Program-made: the position numbers and the translations under genes | Notes under the pieces: generated by a model | Told to the model about the DNA's origin: nothing | Database searches by the model: none | Seen by the model: the letters and a program-made list of their open reading frames with translations, nothing else | Shown: positions 47,940 through 60,403 of the stretch, in pieces | How positions within the stretch are numbered: position 1 is the stretch's first letter | Layout of the letters: the number at the start of each line of letters is the position of its first letter | Assembly (NCBI GenBank): GCA_032158295.1 | Contig: CM063251.1 | Coordinates: 21,201,933 to 21,265,932, forward strand | Source of the DNA: Pycnopodia helianthoides | Lineage: Eukaryota > Echinodermata > Asteroidea > Forcipulatida > Asteriidae | DNA: 64,000 nt | Direction of reading: 5' to 3'

Positions 47940-48755
47940 ACCGTGTCTCAGTGTTGTATGAAAGGACTTGCTGTAGAGTTGTTTACACAGTAGCAGGCGG
48001 TTTATAATCCAGCAGGCTTGTCGAGTAGTGCATTTGTTCTAACATTGAACTATTCCTCGGATGTTCAGCCATTTATCGCATGTGATGGGTTTGTTAAGCA
48101 GCACATGAAACACGGAAGAGTTTTAATCTTTGTTATCTTCTGTTATTTCTGCTTCAAAGTGATACGGATATGCTATGGATATGAAGCGAAACAAAAACAA
48201 AGCAAATAACCTAAGGTACATTCTTTTGTTTCTTTTGCTTTCTTGTTGAAACTTACTTTCAGCTTCCAAAGAGCAAACTGAAAGGAAAGTACACGGAAAT
48301 AAAATGGAAAATATAACTATTACACTATAAGCAATATTTATCTTTAAAAACGTTTCCACAAAGTGAATGTGTATACTTTTAAACGCAACAATAGATGTAT
48401 TGCAATAAACTTTATCATCCTTGATGAATTGTGCACGCGTGAAGAGCTACCATTGGCTGAGAGTCGTGCGTACAGCGCGTACACGCGTGCACATTTCCAT
48501 TGTTTTACATCAAAGATGGCGGTCGATGACGCGTTTTGCAATCCATCTATAAATTAGCGGCAAAGTGTAAAGGGAGTATTGCAGAATCGGTGTAAATTAA
48601 GAGATGGGAAAATATAAATAGCTGCTGCAAACTGCTCACCAACCAAAAGCACATAATGGTATAAATGTATAATGGCCTGAGGTTTTGACTCTAAAAGCCG
48701 AGTGTTTCTCGAAGGTCGAAATGTCAGACTATTATTATTAATTTGTTGTCGCATT
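47940..48755. other. Non-coding stretch
   Basis: No gene supported. Small frames only. An ACGCGTG-rich patch with GCGCGTACACGCG lies near 48475-48490. Confidence 0.4.
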
Positions 48756-48759
48756 GAAT

Positions 48760-48948
48760 TCAATGAATTTAAAAACTTCCGGGACAGAATTGATTCGGGC
48801 CCCGTGGGGCCTGAACCATTTCTTGGTCAGTATGACCCGGAATCTGTGCCAAAATGATCAGGAAATGGGTCACAATGATGAAGAATTCGAGTTTAAATCC
48901 CATTTTGTAACCACTTTCAATGGCTCAGTTTTTATAGAGTGTTGTAAA
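48760..48948. mobile_element. GGGTCA-rich element, diverged copy
   Basis: Carries the family phrases TTAAAAACTTCCGGGACAGAATTGA, GGGGCCTGAACCATTTC and AATGGGTCA, and ends in AGAGTGTTGTAA, a decayed form of the AGAGTGTAA terminus at 17558. The left terminus is unclear. Confidence 0.5.
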
Positions 48949-48949
48949 A

Positions 48950-49935
48950 TATCAAGTATTAGTAAAGCCTGTTCAACATGAGTCGGTTTTATGTTGGAAA
49001 ATATAGAAAGTTGACGCCGCCTTTAAGTTAATGTAAAAACATAAATGATTAAAACTCAACAGCGTGTTTACAATGTTTTTAAAATTGAAGCAGCATTCTT
49101 GTACCGGGATATATGTAGTAATAGGCGATTAAAACTTCACTACTTTTTAGGGAGAAACAATAATCATTACAAATACCTTCCTGTGTCTTTATATTTCATT
49201 ACATATGCACAACGGGCTGTCTTTTCCCATAGCTGTAAGCTATTGCAAAACTCAACTATGCGATACATTGTCATTGACAACATAATTTAGGTAAGGTTAG
49301 AAAGTATTTTGGTTAAGCTCCACTTCGAAACATCCACACAGCGGTCATGATAAATGGAAGCTCGGCTGTCGGGTGTAGTTGTGAAGTCAAGCACCTAAAT
49401 GCATACTGGGGTTAATTATTTAGAGGCCTTGCGTAGCGTACGGGCCTCCCCTAAACATAAAACGTGTACTGAATTTCACAAATATGATTTGGAATTGAAT
49501 GTTTGTGGCGCCTTGGCCTTATATAAATAAAAGAAGTCCAATCGATTAGAGTCCAAAATGATGGATTGAATTTGTATTTGTCGGAAGCAAGTCGGCCGTT
49601 GCTCTAAGTCTAATTTGTCTTTTGTGGAGAAAAACAACTTACTTCGGGAACCTGTCGGTCATAACGTCTGTACAATGGATTAGTCCCCCTTAAAAAATCG
49701 TATGAAATGTGCTGTTGGAAAAAAGGAAAAGGAAGTTAAATCAATATTGGAAATATAAGTGCTGCTCTGTTATGTTTTCAGCTTCTACCTGTTTTTTCTC
49801 CGCAATGCACTCACTGAGTGACACTTAATCAAGGTGAAATCATTTTATACATTAGTTGCAGTCGCAAAATGTCCTGCTTTATGTGTTGTTATTAAGCCTT
49901 GTTAAGCCACCTACCCCCCCCCGCCCCCAAAGGGA
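48950..49935. other. Non-coding stretch
   Basis: No gene supported. Ends in a C-run (about 49914-49927). Confidence 0.4.
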
Positions 49936-49937
49936 AA

Positions 49938-50335
49938 CAAATTCCCGGGTCGGAATTGATCCGGATTCCGAATCCCAGGGGCCTGACCCATTTCCAGGAT
50001 AGGCTTAATACCCGGAAAGTGGTCAACAAATGGGATTTGAATTGGGACTCGTAATTTCGAGCCTTTCTGGGTCGAGTTGACACATATTCCAGGGGTCGAT
50101 TTCACAAAACTCTTCCTAACTTAGGACTAGTCTTAGGCAATGCTAAGAAATAGGACTAGTCTTAAGTTACTAGTCTTAACTTAAGACAAGTCCTATCTCT
50201 TAGCATTGCCTAGGACTAGTCCTAAGTTAGAAAGAGTTTGTGAAATTGACCCCTGGTCATATTGACCCGAAATGGGTCAAGCCCCACAGTAACCAGATCC
50301 GGTCAGAAATAACCCCGGGTCGTTTTTAAAGTCTA
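49938..50335. mobile_element. GGGTCA-rich element, interrupted by a nested insertion
   Basis: The two halves, 49938-50088 and 50258-50335, together read like the 17304 family (CCCAGGGGCCTGACCCATTTCC; GGTCAAGCCCCAC; GACCCG). Between them sits the TTTCACAAA-type palindrome at 50089-50257, which splits the phrase GTTGACACATATT / CATATTGACCCG. This element was therefore present before the palindrome inserted. Confidence 0.7.
50089..50257. mobile_element. Nested TTTCACAAA-type foldback element
   Basis: A nearly complete palindrome. CCAGGGGTCGATTTCACAAA on the left is mirrored by TTTGTGAAATTGACCCCTGG on the right. Internally GGACTAGTC, TAGGCAATGCTAAGA and ACTTAAGAC blocks recur inverted, leaving almost no loop. 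CATATT abuts the left end and follows the right end after one base, a candidate target duplication, though the exact border is ambiguous. No coding capacity. Confidence 0.85.
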
Positions 50336-50339
50336 TGTA

Positions 50340-52560
50340 GGATGTAGATGCTCTTGAGGTAGTATGCAGCATCATTTTTTCTCCTAAGGCCATCATAAAT
50401 TGAAAAAAAAAAATATTCATTCATATTTTGAAACGTAAGATATGATGTTGAACTGGAGATTGAGTCTTTAAGGTGCTGAGACAATAAATATTCCAATAAC
50501 AACATTCTGACAACACGAGCAGAGTGGTTTTGATTTATCGAGTGTCCTATTTCACTTCAACACGCATTTGCACATTATGATTTAGCTTAATGTACGACTT
50601 GGTCAGGTTATACTTAATCTTGGGCAGAATTTCAAGTGAAGTTATTGCTATTGCATGCTCAGGACAATGAACTTGATATAGGGTTCATGCTTAGCGTACG
50701 GAATCTTCAAAGCACTCTTCGTTACAGCAAAAATGTCTTGTTATATAGTGAAAAACGGTATTGTGTTTCGTTTTGGATATCGTGTTTATATAAAGCCAAC
50801 ATGTTTGATTACATTATGTGTTATTTAATAAAGTGGAGTGGTGTACCGTTTGTTATCGCGATAATTTCATTTGGTGTTGGGAATGAGCGTTGTGAGACGC
50901 CAAAACGTTGGTATGAGATTTTGAGCAATGGCGATAAGCCCGTTGTGGATTGAAATTTTGAAGAAAATGTCTTCAACGTGATTAGGCCCACCAAATAAAC
51001 GAGTTATGACATCTCAGCGAATTTAGTTTGCTAATTTACTCCAAGGTGTTACGTTTTAAAAGTCGTCAAGTTAGGTTCAGAGTTTAATTTGTCGACGGTT
51101 TTATAGACGCTATTTCAACTCGCTCACTGGACACACACCTGACTTGTTATAGGTATAGCATAAATTGTACTCAATATGTGAAATCAAATCAGGAAACTAA
51201 ATACCTTAACTGATTATTGCATTCTAGATCCAGCCGCTGAGAGAAAACAAGGTTTCCATCCAAGTAGAGTAAAGCACACCTATTTGATCATCACAGACGG
51301 GGAAATATAACCGATCATTTTCCAAATGACCCAGAGGAAATCACATCTTGCCTGCGCATTAAACACTGCAAACAAATATCATTTCGGGGGAACATTAAAA
51401 AAGACAGCGGCAAATAAAATGTGCCATGTTTTATTTGTTAGTATCAAGTTTGATTACCTTAGCTGAACTTCCGCTGTTTTACTGTCTTCCTTGGCTCCTA
51501 TTGCACGCGCTGTGATGTAGGCACCATTCAAACTGTAACGGCCTATTAGGACATCGTCAGTGTAACTCTACTTTAAATGTCAGTGTATTGGTTGTTGTGA
51601 GTAGCAATAGCATCCTGGCTATTTCTCTAGTGGGGGCCCCTCGTGGATAGTGTTTATACACATAGTGGAAAAACACAATCCGAGCACTGGTCTGTTTGCT
51701 GTACGAGAAATAAGTTTAAACAGCCGGCTTTGATTGACATGGTCATTTTGTGCGTTTGCAAGAACCGTTCAAGAATCCCAGAGCTGATTAGATCTATAAG
51801 TGTTTTCAAAATATAAATTTGTCGCATTTTTTTGAGAGTGCTATTGTTTTGTCTTTGTCTGTCGAAGGGTTGAAGAGCTTCAGTATTATGTGAACTTGTT
51901 ACGTGTTGTTTTAAGCACACGATATTGAGGGAGATTTTCAATTGTGAGGAAAACCTTAAATGGAAAAGACTATGTAGGGTTCTGAGCCAACTTTTACGGA
52001 CAAATATTGAATGTTATTGCTTCAACGAATTCCAAATCCTCTTCTAAATGATTAAATTCACTAATGTCAGGAAAGGTTTAAGTATTGACACCCATGTGCC
52101 ATCACTCTGGGTATGCCAGCCCTGGTGTGTTTTCAGCTCTTGACAGGTGGTTGTTTTCTTCTTCAAATATTTATATTAATGTTTTTGAATTGACATTCAA
52201 ACTCTGCAAACAGGGATTTATGGATCATTTCGAATATGCGGTTTAATAAACGACTTGGAGTCCTTTAGGCTCAAAGAATAAACCGAGAAATTATTATTGA
52301 TGGCAGAGATCGGTCATGTCAACATAATTTGAACACCACTCGATTTGAGACTTTGGGCAAACACGCACAATAACTGGACATAAAAACAACACATTCTGCA
52401 AAGAAGAGATCAGAGAAAATATAAAAGACAGAATGAACCGACAAATAAAATACAACATTATTATATTGACTAATTCTCTGCTGTTTTCTTACACTAAAAA
52501 AAAACATTTGTACAAAATTACCCTTAATTGGCTAAAATAGGCGCAGAATCCGAGCTATAA
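50340..52560. other. Non-coding stretch
   Basis: No gene supported. The 105-codon frame at 50636-50953 has no recognised motif, a plausible but unproven random frame. Confidence 0.4.
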
Positions 52561-52562
52561 TT

Positions 52563-52668
52563 CCATTTTAAACCACCTTCCAGGTCAGCCTGACCTAGAA
52601 ATTGGTCAGGTTCCCTGGTACCCGAAATCCGGGTCAATTCTGACCCCGGGAGATTTTAAATTGTATTC
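52563..52668. mobile_element. GGGTCA-rich element, short copy
   Basis: Phrases CCAGGTCAGCCTGACC, GGTCAGGTTCCCTGGTACCC and GGGTCAATTCTGACCC mark a shortened or internally deleted relative of 17304-17558. ATTTTAAA flanks both sides (ATTTTAAACC and GATTTTAAAT). Confidence 0.5.
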
Positions 52669-52669
52669 A

Positions 52670-55600
52670 GGAAATCTAGTTCCATTGATCGACGACTGTT
52701 TGATACTTTATTGGCTACGAACATGCAGCATTGCGATACTTCAATGGAAGAAATTATACAGATTAAAACAACAACAACACGATAAACAAACCCGATAAAA
52801 CACAACAGAAGTTGTAATCTAAATTAGAAATTGATATGACATCATGTATGGCACCTGCTATGGGGGTTTTATCCCTGTTGCTGCAGTGTGGTTGTGTGTT
52901 TTTTTGGTTTTTTGTTTTGGTTTGGACTTTTTCACAATTTGTAAAACCCGCATGAACTTTTTATGTTGTTCCCGTTGATTGATCGCGTTATTTGATATAG
53001 TCTGAAAGAATAGAACACACACGCGACTCTTCTTTCCACTGACAAAATGATTGTTTGCATCAGTATAGTGTTTGTCTCTCGTTTCACTGTATCGTCCGAC
53101 CAAATATCACATTCCCCCATCACGTTACATTATCTGGACAGACATTCTGATTACAGACACATAGCAATAAATGGATTGGGGTTTTCTATTTCGAAGCCTG
53201 CACTTTGTTACCCTCCCGTTGTGTTAACTACCATGTTTAACCGTGCTCGTCAAATTATAGTGATGAAACCAAACCAACTGAAACTCTAGCTACGATTTTC
53301 GGTTCAATGCAGCACAGTGACAGTTTCTAGTGGGGTGGTTTGGAGGCTGAGTTTAACTTAAAGTAAATACACTGTGGCAGTATATATTGAAGTGAATTTT
53401 CTGAAAGTACCAATTTTATGATCCTTTTCATCGAGTATGGACTGGACTACTGCTCCTTTATTCCCAACGCTTTCACTGCCTCCGTGGCAGATGTGAGCTA
53501 AAATTGAACATCCCTTCGCGAGACTTTGTTGGATGCACAGGATTGTCTTTTTGATCGATTTGATTACTTTTGTCACCAGACAGACGTCCCCACCCCCTCT
53601 TCTCTCTTTCTCTGTGGATGACTTTCCTATTCATTATGCAAAGACCAACACTGAAAGGCCCAGAAATGAAGACACGTAGGAAGCCATTCATCAGCAGAGA
53701 CCTAAATTTATCCTTTTCAGGTTTGCAATTATAAATTTCATCAAAAGCATTACAAAACACATTCATGTGATAATACCTGCTGACTGACACTGTTTCACGA
53801 GCACCGCGAGTACGGTGTTTGGACGCAGCCATCTCCCTGCGTGGCACACAAGGCCGTATGAAAGCCATTTCACACCACCCCCTATCGTGCTTGGAGGCTC
53901 GCTGTCTCGTTCTTTTCTCCTGTCGTTTCCCTCCAAAAATAAAGAAAAGAAAAAAGCATATCGTGATTCTTATTCATTGTGATTTCTCATCGTGGAAGGC
54001 GCACGTTATAAGAAAGCCGTCCGTCTGTGAAGTGATAGACACAGATGCACCGCTGATTCCTCGGGGGGAAATCAATTCGTATAGCGTTTTTACGACTCCC
54101 TGACTTTTGGTCATCCATCTGAATGATTTTATTTTTCAATCATTAAATGCAATAATTCTTGGGGCTGAATAGTTGGAACAACATAGTCTGAATAACGTGC
54201 GTACAATATTGTCTGTGTATATAGGAAAGCCATTATTTGAATCCTTACTCCTGACAAATTTGTTCCGGCGAAAATATTTTTTTAATTTTTTTATTTCGAA
54301 TTTTTTTTTTATGAAGTTGTTTTGAATTTAAATAACACTATTCAATATCTGAAACTGAGTGAAAATGAAAAACTTAATCTGATGTATCGAAGTATGAAAG
54401 TGTCTTTTTCTACCTCTTCTACTAAATGTAATTCCCCGTCTGTTATATATTGTGCCAGTTTCAGGCAATAGTTCTTTATATAGCCCAGTTTTTATAACAA
54501 CAATATCTGATATCTTTGACATGAAACTGACACTAAAGCTCTGCTATTCGGCGGCTGGATCCTCTAGTATAGCCCAGAGCTAGACCAGACTAGACTTCAG
54601 TATCTGTTCTGAAATTATAATCATTTTTATGTGACTGTGAAGTTGTAGTTCAAAAGTAAATCAATGCTTTAATGGGTTGCGTTAGTAATGATAAAAATAC
54701 CATTAAACTCGAATATGTTTTGTTTTTCATTGAATGCTAGGTATCAGTTGTTATTTTTTATTTGTTTATTTATTTATTTATTTATTTATTTTTATTTTTT
54801 TGGGGGGAGGTATTTTTTTATTTTATATGTGGGTACAATACACCATGTTCTACTGCTCTCTTATAACTATGGCGGTCCGGATGAGTTCACTCAAAGACAA
54901 TACTGCCCGCAGAAAACAGGGCTATACAACCTTCACTAAATCAGAATTAGAAAATAATTTTTTTCGGATTGTCGTAAAACTGGTTATGCTGCGTGCGTTA
55001 TAAACGCATACATTGAGATTAATTTAAGTTATTATGTAGCAACGAATGTTTTTAAGACTTGGAACACACTTGGTTTTCGGAGAGGTACTTAGTATGTGCT
55101 CTCAATTCTCCTACTATATATATAAAGAATGTGAATTCTTTTGTTTTTGTGTGTGTATAAACATTTGTTTTGTGCCTGGCTAGATAAAAACGATCCAAAC
55201 ACTTTTTTATAACCTCAATAATGCAGTCACTTCAGACTGCATTATTCCACTGCAGATGTATCACCTGCAACAATGAAACAATGTCCTTCCTCAATACTGC
55301 CACAACCTCAACCAAGCAGGCCTAATTTCCATCGCTTGAATTTTTGTTTATGATCACCAATTATGATAGCCTGCCATATGCCAATAACGGATACTGATAA
55401 ATATTAATGTATTGTTTAAAAAACAACTCTTGTTGACCTACTTATTGTTCTTGAGATGTCTACTTGATTAGGCTGATGAGGCGACCGTCTCGAAAGTCAA
55501 ACTGTCCACTCTCGAGAAATGCAACCATTTCCCCCCCTTCTAACTCGCTGCCCTTTTCCATTAAAATGAAACCCCACTCTTGTGAAAACAAAATTCCCAA

Positions 55601-56275
55601 CTTGTTTTCATACAACGCCCGACTAGACATACACACAATTGTAGTGGAATTATATTTGGCCTTGAAGTGATCGAAGGTTTTTACACAGTTGGCGAGTTAT
55701 CTTGTGTTTTTGTGAAATATGTATACAGCCTAATCAAGCACCTTTAAAGAAATAAGGACATATAGACGATTACTGAGGCGTTATCGATGCTTTCTCCCCT
55801 ATGTATGATTATTTCAGGAAATTTAAGGAAAGTGTTTTGATGAATTCCCCCGGAGTCAAACTTGTAAGAAACATGTTGTAAGGAAAGGATGCGAGTTAAT
55901 GTGTAGCGTTGATGTTGACTAAACCGGTAACTGCATTTTCATTAACATATCTCTATGTGTACAGATACCTTTGTGGTTTTTTTGTGTGTTCAAAACAATC
56001 TACACTCCGTTCCCGTTAGTCATTGGAAGATTAAGAGTTGATATTTTGCCCTGGCGACCCCTTGGAAGATTGGGCCAACTTTGAGACAAATAACCACCAA
56101 GAAATACAAAAAGGATTCTTTTCCAAGTGAAATAAGATTTTCTGATTTGTGAAAACATTGTGTGGACGTATGGTATTTAAGTCCACTGGGCGTGTGTAAC
56201 GCTTGTCCGTTGACCGTGCCATGTCGTTAGGGTAAATCTTCACGCTTAGGATTATGTCAATAATTTAAACACTTC
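52670..56275. other. Long non-coding stretch
   Basis: No gene supported over 3.6 kb. Includes a (TTTA)n microsatellite at 54761-54800 followed by a T/G-run. The 131-codon minus frame (53473-53868) has no recognisable domain. Confidence 0.45.
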
Positions 56276-56277
56276 CA

Positions 56278-56590
56278 TTTAAAGGTAATATTGAAAATAT
56301 ATGTGTTCACAGATTTGCACATAACTTACATGGTATAAAGATGGTCATGGTTGAAAACTTCCCTTGAAATAGTTTTGATTGAAGTGCTATAGTTTTTAGA
56401 AAATAATTAGTCTTTATCTCGCGAGTCCAAAACCCGATGCTTGAAAACATATAATGTTCGCTGTTTTCTCATGATTCTGAAGACCGATTGAGTTTAAACT
56501 TTCACAGGTTTGTTATTTCATGTAGATGTTGGGTTATATGAAGTGCGGTTACAAGTCTTTGAAAATTACCAATGTTTTACCTGTGCTTTA
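56278..56590 (+). mobile_element. TTAAAGG-type element, subgroup B
   Basis: Begins TTTAAAGGTAATATTGAAAA and ends CAATGTTTTACCTGTGCTTTAA. Shares GTGTTCACAGATTTGCACAT and AACTTACATG with 11409-11750, and ACAGGTTTGTTATTTCATGT with subgroup A. The left end seems shortened. Confidence 0.65.
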
Positions 56591-56812
56591 AATCATTTCC
56601 CCAGATTCAGATGATAAATTCAACCTCGTGGTGACAACAATTAAGACTACTCAATCGTGGCATTTCTTGATCCTTGAAATTTTGTGGTGTTTTTTATTTA
56701 TTTATTTAACTACAAATCTAGTTTATACCAGCAGGTTTCATTTTTGCGATAAAAGATGTTGTTAGTCTCAAGTGCATTGACTCATTGTAGAAAGATACAA
56801 TGTGTTATTTTA

Positions 56813-57207
56813 TTGAAGGAACATTACAGAATTGGTAAGAAAAAAACTTGTAAAATGTACTTTTTGATCACAGATGTACATAAAACTGACACGGTCTAAT
56901 GATGATGATAGTAGAAAACATCCCTTGAAATATTTCTGTCTGAAATGCCATATTTGATGAGAAATGAATAAACTAATTTTCCGATTGGAGTTTATCGCTC
57001 AGTGAGCGTTTTATTCATTTGTTGAATCTATATGATTTCATGCAAATGTGTAATCAGTTTTTCACTATTTTCTCGTGACCCAGATGGCCGATCAATCTCA
57101 AACTTCTACAGGTTTGTCAGTTTATGTATATGGTGGATTACATAGAGTGATTACACTGTCAGCAACTGTTTTGTTAGCAAAAACCAATTCTGTAATGTTC
57201 ATTTAAA
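56813..57207 (+). mobile_element. TTAAAGG-type element, young copy 1
   Basis: Spans TTGAAGGAACATTACAGAAT to AATTCTGTAATGTTCATTTAA, a clear terminal inverted repeat. About 97% identical to 58124-58516, with roughly ten differences by eye. The distal half carries the shared CTATTTTCTCGTGACC and ACAGGTTTGT blocks of subgroup B. No protein is encoded. Confidence 0.9.
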
Positions 57208-57209
57208 GG

Positions 57210-58120
57210 AAATTGAAACTGTCATTATGTCAAATCTTAGGCCTCCGTAAGGTTGGTCATGTCATAAAGCGATTCTCACGCGATAGTTCCGCTCGGTTTC
57301 TAATGAACTTCGATTCTAAAGAGAAACTGAGACTGTTTTTCAGATCAATTATTACTTTGGCATAATCTGTCATTTCATTATGGTCTCAGATAAAAGAAAC
57401 AATGATGCATAACGTCCCTTGTATGAATTTTGTATGCAACTTGAAAAATATTACATCGGAAACAGCTCATTAAATTTCAGATTACATAAACAGGGGCCGT
57501 CTATTTCTATTTGAATCAGCACTGACTGTCTAGTGTTCATGAATTTACAATATAAGCAATTCAATTAGTCAAACCCATCACTGTATTATGGTCTCGATTC
57601 GATTAACATTAAGGTATATATACACATGTATATATATATATGTATATATTTATGTATAAATGCACATGTATAAGTGACCGTGTCTTTATAATATTATGAC
57701 AGAATCTGGGCTCAATTTTTTGAGGCAATACGTACGGCATCTACAGAAGATTTCATTGCCTCCTCATCTCCTTTCAAACACAGCTGTTTAGCTGTTTTAA
57801 TCTTAAAACCTGTCCCTTAAAGAAAAATTAAAAACAGAACAAAAACAAAATTCCATCACCCTACTCGTCATTATAAAGGGTGTAATTGACATTTTTTCAT
57901 ATTTGACGTTGTCAGGTTCCCTGTGTGTATTACAGTGTAAACTATAGTTCTGATTCTCGTTTTGGAACCAGGCTAAATTTCCCTCCAGCTTCGGCCTGAT
58001 GTCTTTGGGTTGACTTGTAAAAGTGAGACGGCCAAACCATAATAAAGGATTTTGCCGCACTTTAAGTGACTTTAATTTCTAAATTGCTTACCATTCTGCT
58101 GAACGAAGTGAACAAATTAA
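57210..58120. other. Non-coding spacer between two near-identical elements
   Basis: Contains a (TA)n/(CA)-rich patch at about 57613-57672. No gene supported; the 85-codon minus frame (57803-58060) is unremarkable. Confidence 0.45.
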
Positions 58121-58123
58121 AAA

Positions 58124-58516
58124 TTAAAGGAACATTACAGAATTGGTAAGAAAAAAACTTGTAAAATATACTTTTTGATCACAGATGTACATAAAACTGA
58201 CACGGTCTAATGATGATGATAGTAGAAAACATCCCTTGAAATATTTCTGTCTGAAATGCCATATTTGATGAGAAATGAATAAACTAATTTTCCGATTGGA
58301 GTTTATCGCTCAGTGAGCGTTTTATTCATTTGTTGAATCTATATGATTTCATGCAAATGTGAAATCGGTTTTTCACTATTTTCTCGTGACCCAGATGGCC
58401 GATCGATCTCAAACTTCTACAGGTTTGTCAGTTTATGTATATGGTGGATTACATAGAGTGCTTACACTGCCAGCAACTGTTTGTTAGCAAAAAACAATTC
58501 TGGAATGTTCCTTTAA
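58124..58516 (+). mobile_element. TTAAAGG-type element, young copy 2
   Basis: Starts TTAAAGGAACATTACAGAAT and ends ATTCTGGAATGTTCCTTTAA, so its inverted ends are better preserved than in copy 1 (56813-57207). Same orientation as that copy. Flanking sequences differ, which points to two insertions and not a segmental duplication. Confidence 0.9.
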
Positions 58517-58519
58517 GGA

Positions 58520-59090
58520 CCGCTAACACCCATTTGTTCGGTCTGAGAGAAAAGCTGAGCCAAGTATAACGCACTCAAAATGTTTCTGGTAAATGCGACC
58601 AAACAGCACTTTCAAAGATAAAACAAATAATTAGCAGTGTTGACAAAAGCAATTCCACTGGTACCGTTAATGTATTTATTTGACTCTTCAACAAAATTGA
58701 CGCATGCAAAGAAAAAAAACACATATAAAGTTCCAGCTGTCTTGATTATTATTCTATTCTTGGTTTAATGTATTGCAATTGTTTTAAGCAGCCATTTGCT
58801 GAATTATAAAAATTGTTACAATAACAAATATCGACGAATATTAACATTTCAGTTAAAATAATTATACATGAAAAATTTACGGTTATTGTTTTTTTTCTGT
58901 CTCCGTGCACCATGAGATATTGAAAATTGGCTTGTTGTTGTTTTATTCCGCTAAACATAAACACTCAACATGTTCAAGTAACGTCAATATGACTTGTGCA
59001 AAAGGTCGAGTTGGACGACCAATATGAGCCTCTTGCTCACGCAAGAAAATATTGACTTCACGCCGAGCGTCAACGTGGCTCACTCCAACG
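58520..59090. other. Non-coding stretch
   Basis: No gene or recognisable repeat. Confidence 0.4.
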
Positions 59091-59095
59091 ATTTT

Positions 59096-59472
59096 TTAAA
59101 GGGACACTTTGCCTTGGATTGTGCTATTTAGGCTATAAAAAGCATATAAAAGCGTTCGTTTTTAATTGAATATGGTTAGAAAGATGTTTTAAAATTAGAA
59201 TATAATGGTCCACACAAATATGCCTCGAAATTGTGTGGTTTTCCTGTTACTTCGTAACTAAACACTGTCCGCCATTTTGTAGAACCAGATTTTTGACTCA
59301 CAAAATGGCGGACCGTGTTAGTTCTACAAGTAAAAAAACACACACAATTTCGAGGCATGTTTGTGTGGACCATTATATTATAATTTTAAAACATCTTTCC
59401 AACCATATCCATTATATAACAAACGCTTTTTATAGCCCAAATCGCCCAATTCAAGGCAACGTGTCCCTTTAA
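59096..59472. mobile_element. Long-arm foldback element, full length
   Basis: TTAAAGGGACACTTTGCCTTG at the left and CAAGGCAACGTGTCCCTTTAA at the right. The arms (59096-59280 and 59300-59472) pair along nearly their whole length, closing at CCGCCATTTTGT/ACAAAATGGCGG with a 19-base spacer. Indels include a duplicated AAAAGC(A/G)T phrase in the left arm. Transcripts would fold into a ~170-bp hairpin. The CCGCCATTTTG core resembles the YY1 binding consensus, which is only suggestive. Frames inside are read-through of the repeat. Confidence 0.9.
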
Positions 59473-59474
59473 GG

Positions 59475-60400
59475 TTTGACTTCTCCGTTTGGCCTGTCTT
59501 GCTTCAGTGTTTGTGTAAACGTATTGAAGCTTATAAGAGGCAAAACGAAGCTCGCACAAGGCAGTGGCGTAACGGGACATTCTCTTTTTATTCAATCAAT
59601 CAATCACTTTATTTATGCATCAATGCACACCGGTACATGCATACAAATCAATTAAAATGCCCTTTTAAGTAAAATGGGGCTGGACCAACGGATGCTTAAA
59701 ACAGAAGATCATCAAAGATGTGGAGGGATTCATTTATTTTTAAACTTATTTATTGTGATGATGATGATGATGATTATTTTTTTAAATATTTTGTATTCAT
59801 ATATTAATTAAATTATTTATTTAGTAATCATTACTATTATTGTTATTGTTATTTTTACTTGGGGGGGGGTGGGACTATAAGACATAATTTGGGGCTATTT
59901 AATTTATCTAACCATTCATTTGTGCATGTTGTCGATTTCATGGGGGTGGGGGAGTGGTTACGCCACTGTTTTCTAATGGAGATTTATAAGCCCTTTCCCC
60001 CAGCGCTTCAATTTCAAAATGGAAACCCCAGCGAAACTAATATCCAGTCATTTTTCATTACCGCTAATAGGTGGAGTTTTTTAGGACGATCTGTAAATCA
60101 TGCCAGCACGGGAAAGGCCACGGCTAGTCTCTGGTCAGCGTGCCATCCCCGCTGATTTACCGAGATACGACTACTGCAAAAATGAGTATGCCTCTACCCA
60201 ACCAACGCAACGGTACACATAATATATAATGGCTATTATTGGTTAAAGGGAGGACCTTATGTTGTTGTTTGCCAACGTAATATAAGATTATCAATAAAGA
60301 TACAATAACAATCACAAGAACGTCAAATCCATCCACTTTTAGCGAGGTGACAGCGGGTACCAACCGCATCTCTGACCGCAGCATTCGCAACCGGCACCAA
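59475..60400. other. Non-coding stretch with simple repeats
   Basis: Holds a TCAATCAATCAATCACTTTATTT patch near 59594, resembling a minus-strand LINE 3' end, (GAT)n at 59756-59774 and a G-run near 59862. The 98-codon frame at 59859-60155 is not convincing. Confidence 0.4.
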
Positions 60401-60403
60401 CCC

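Noticed and set aside
53473..53868. 131-codon minus-strand frame
   Set aside because: No recognisable motif. The start region is overlapped by an antisense frame, and no promoter, acceptor or donor supports it.
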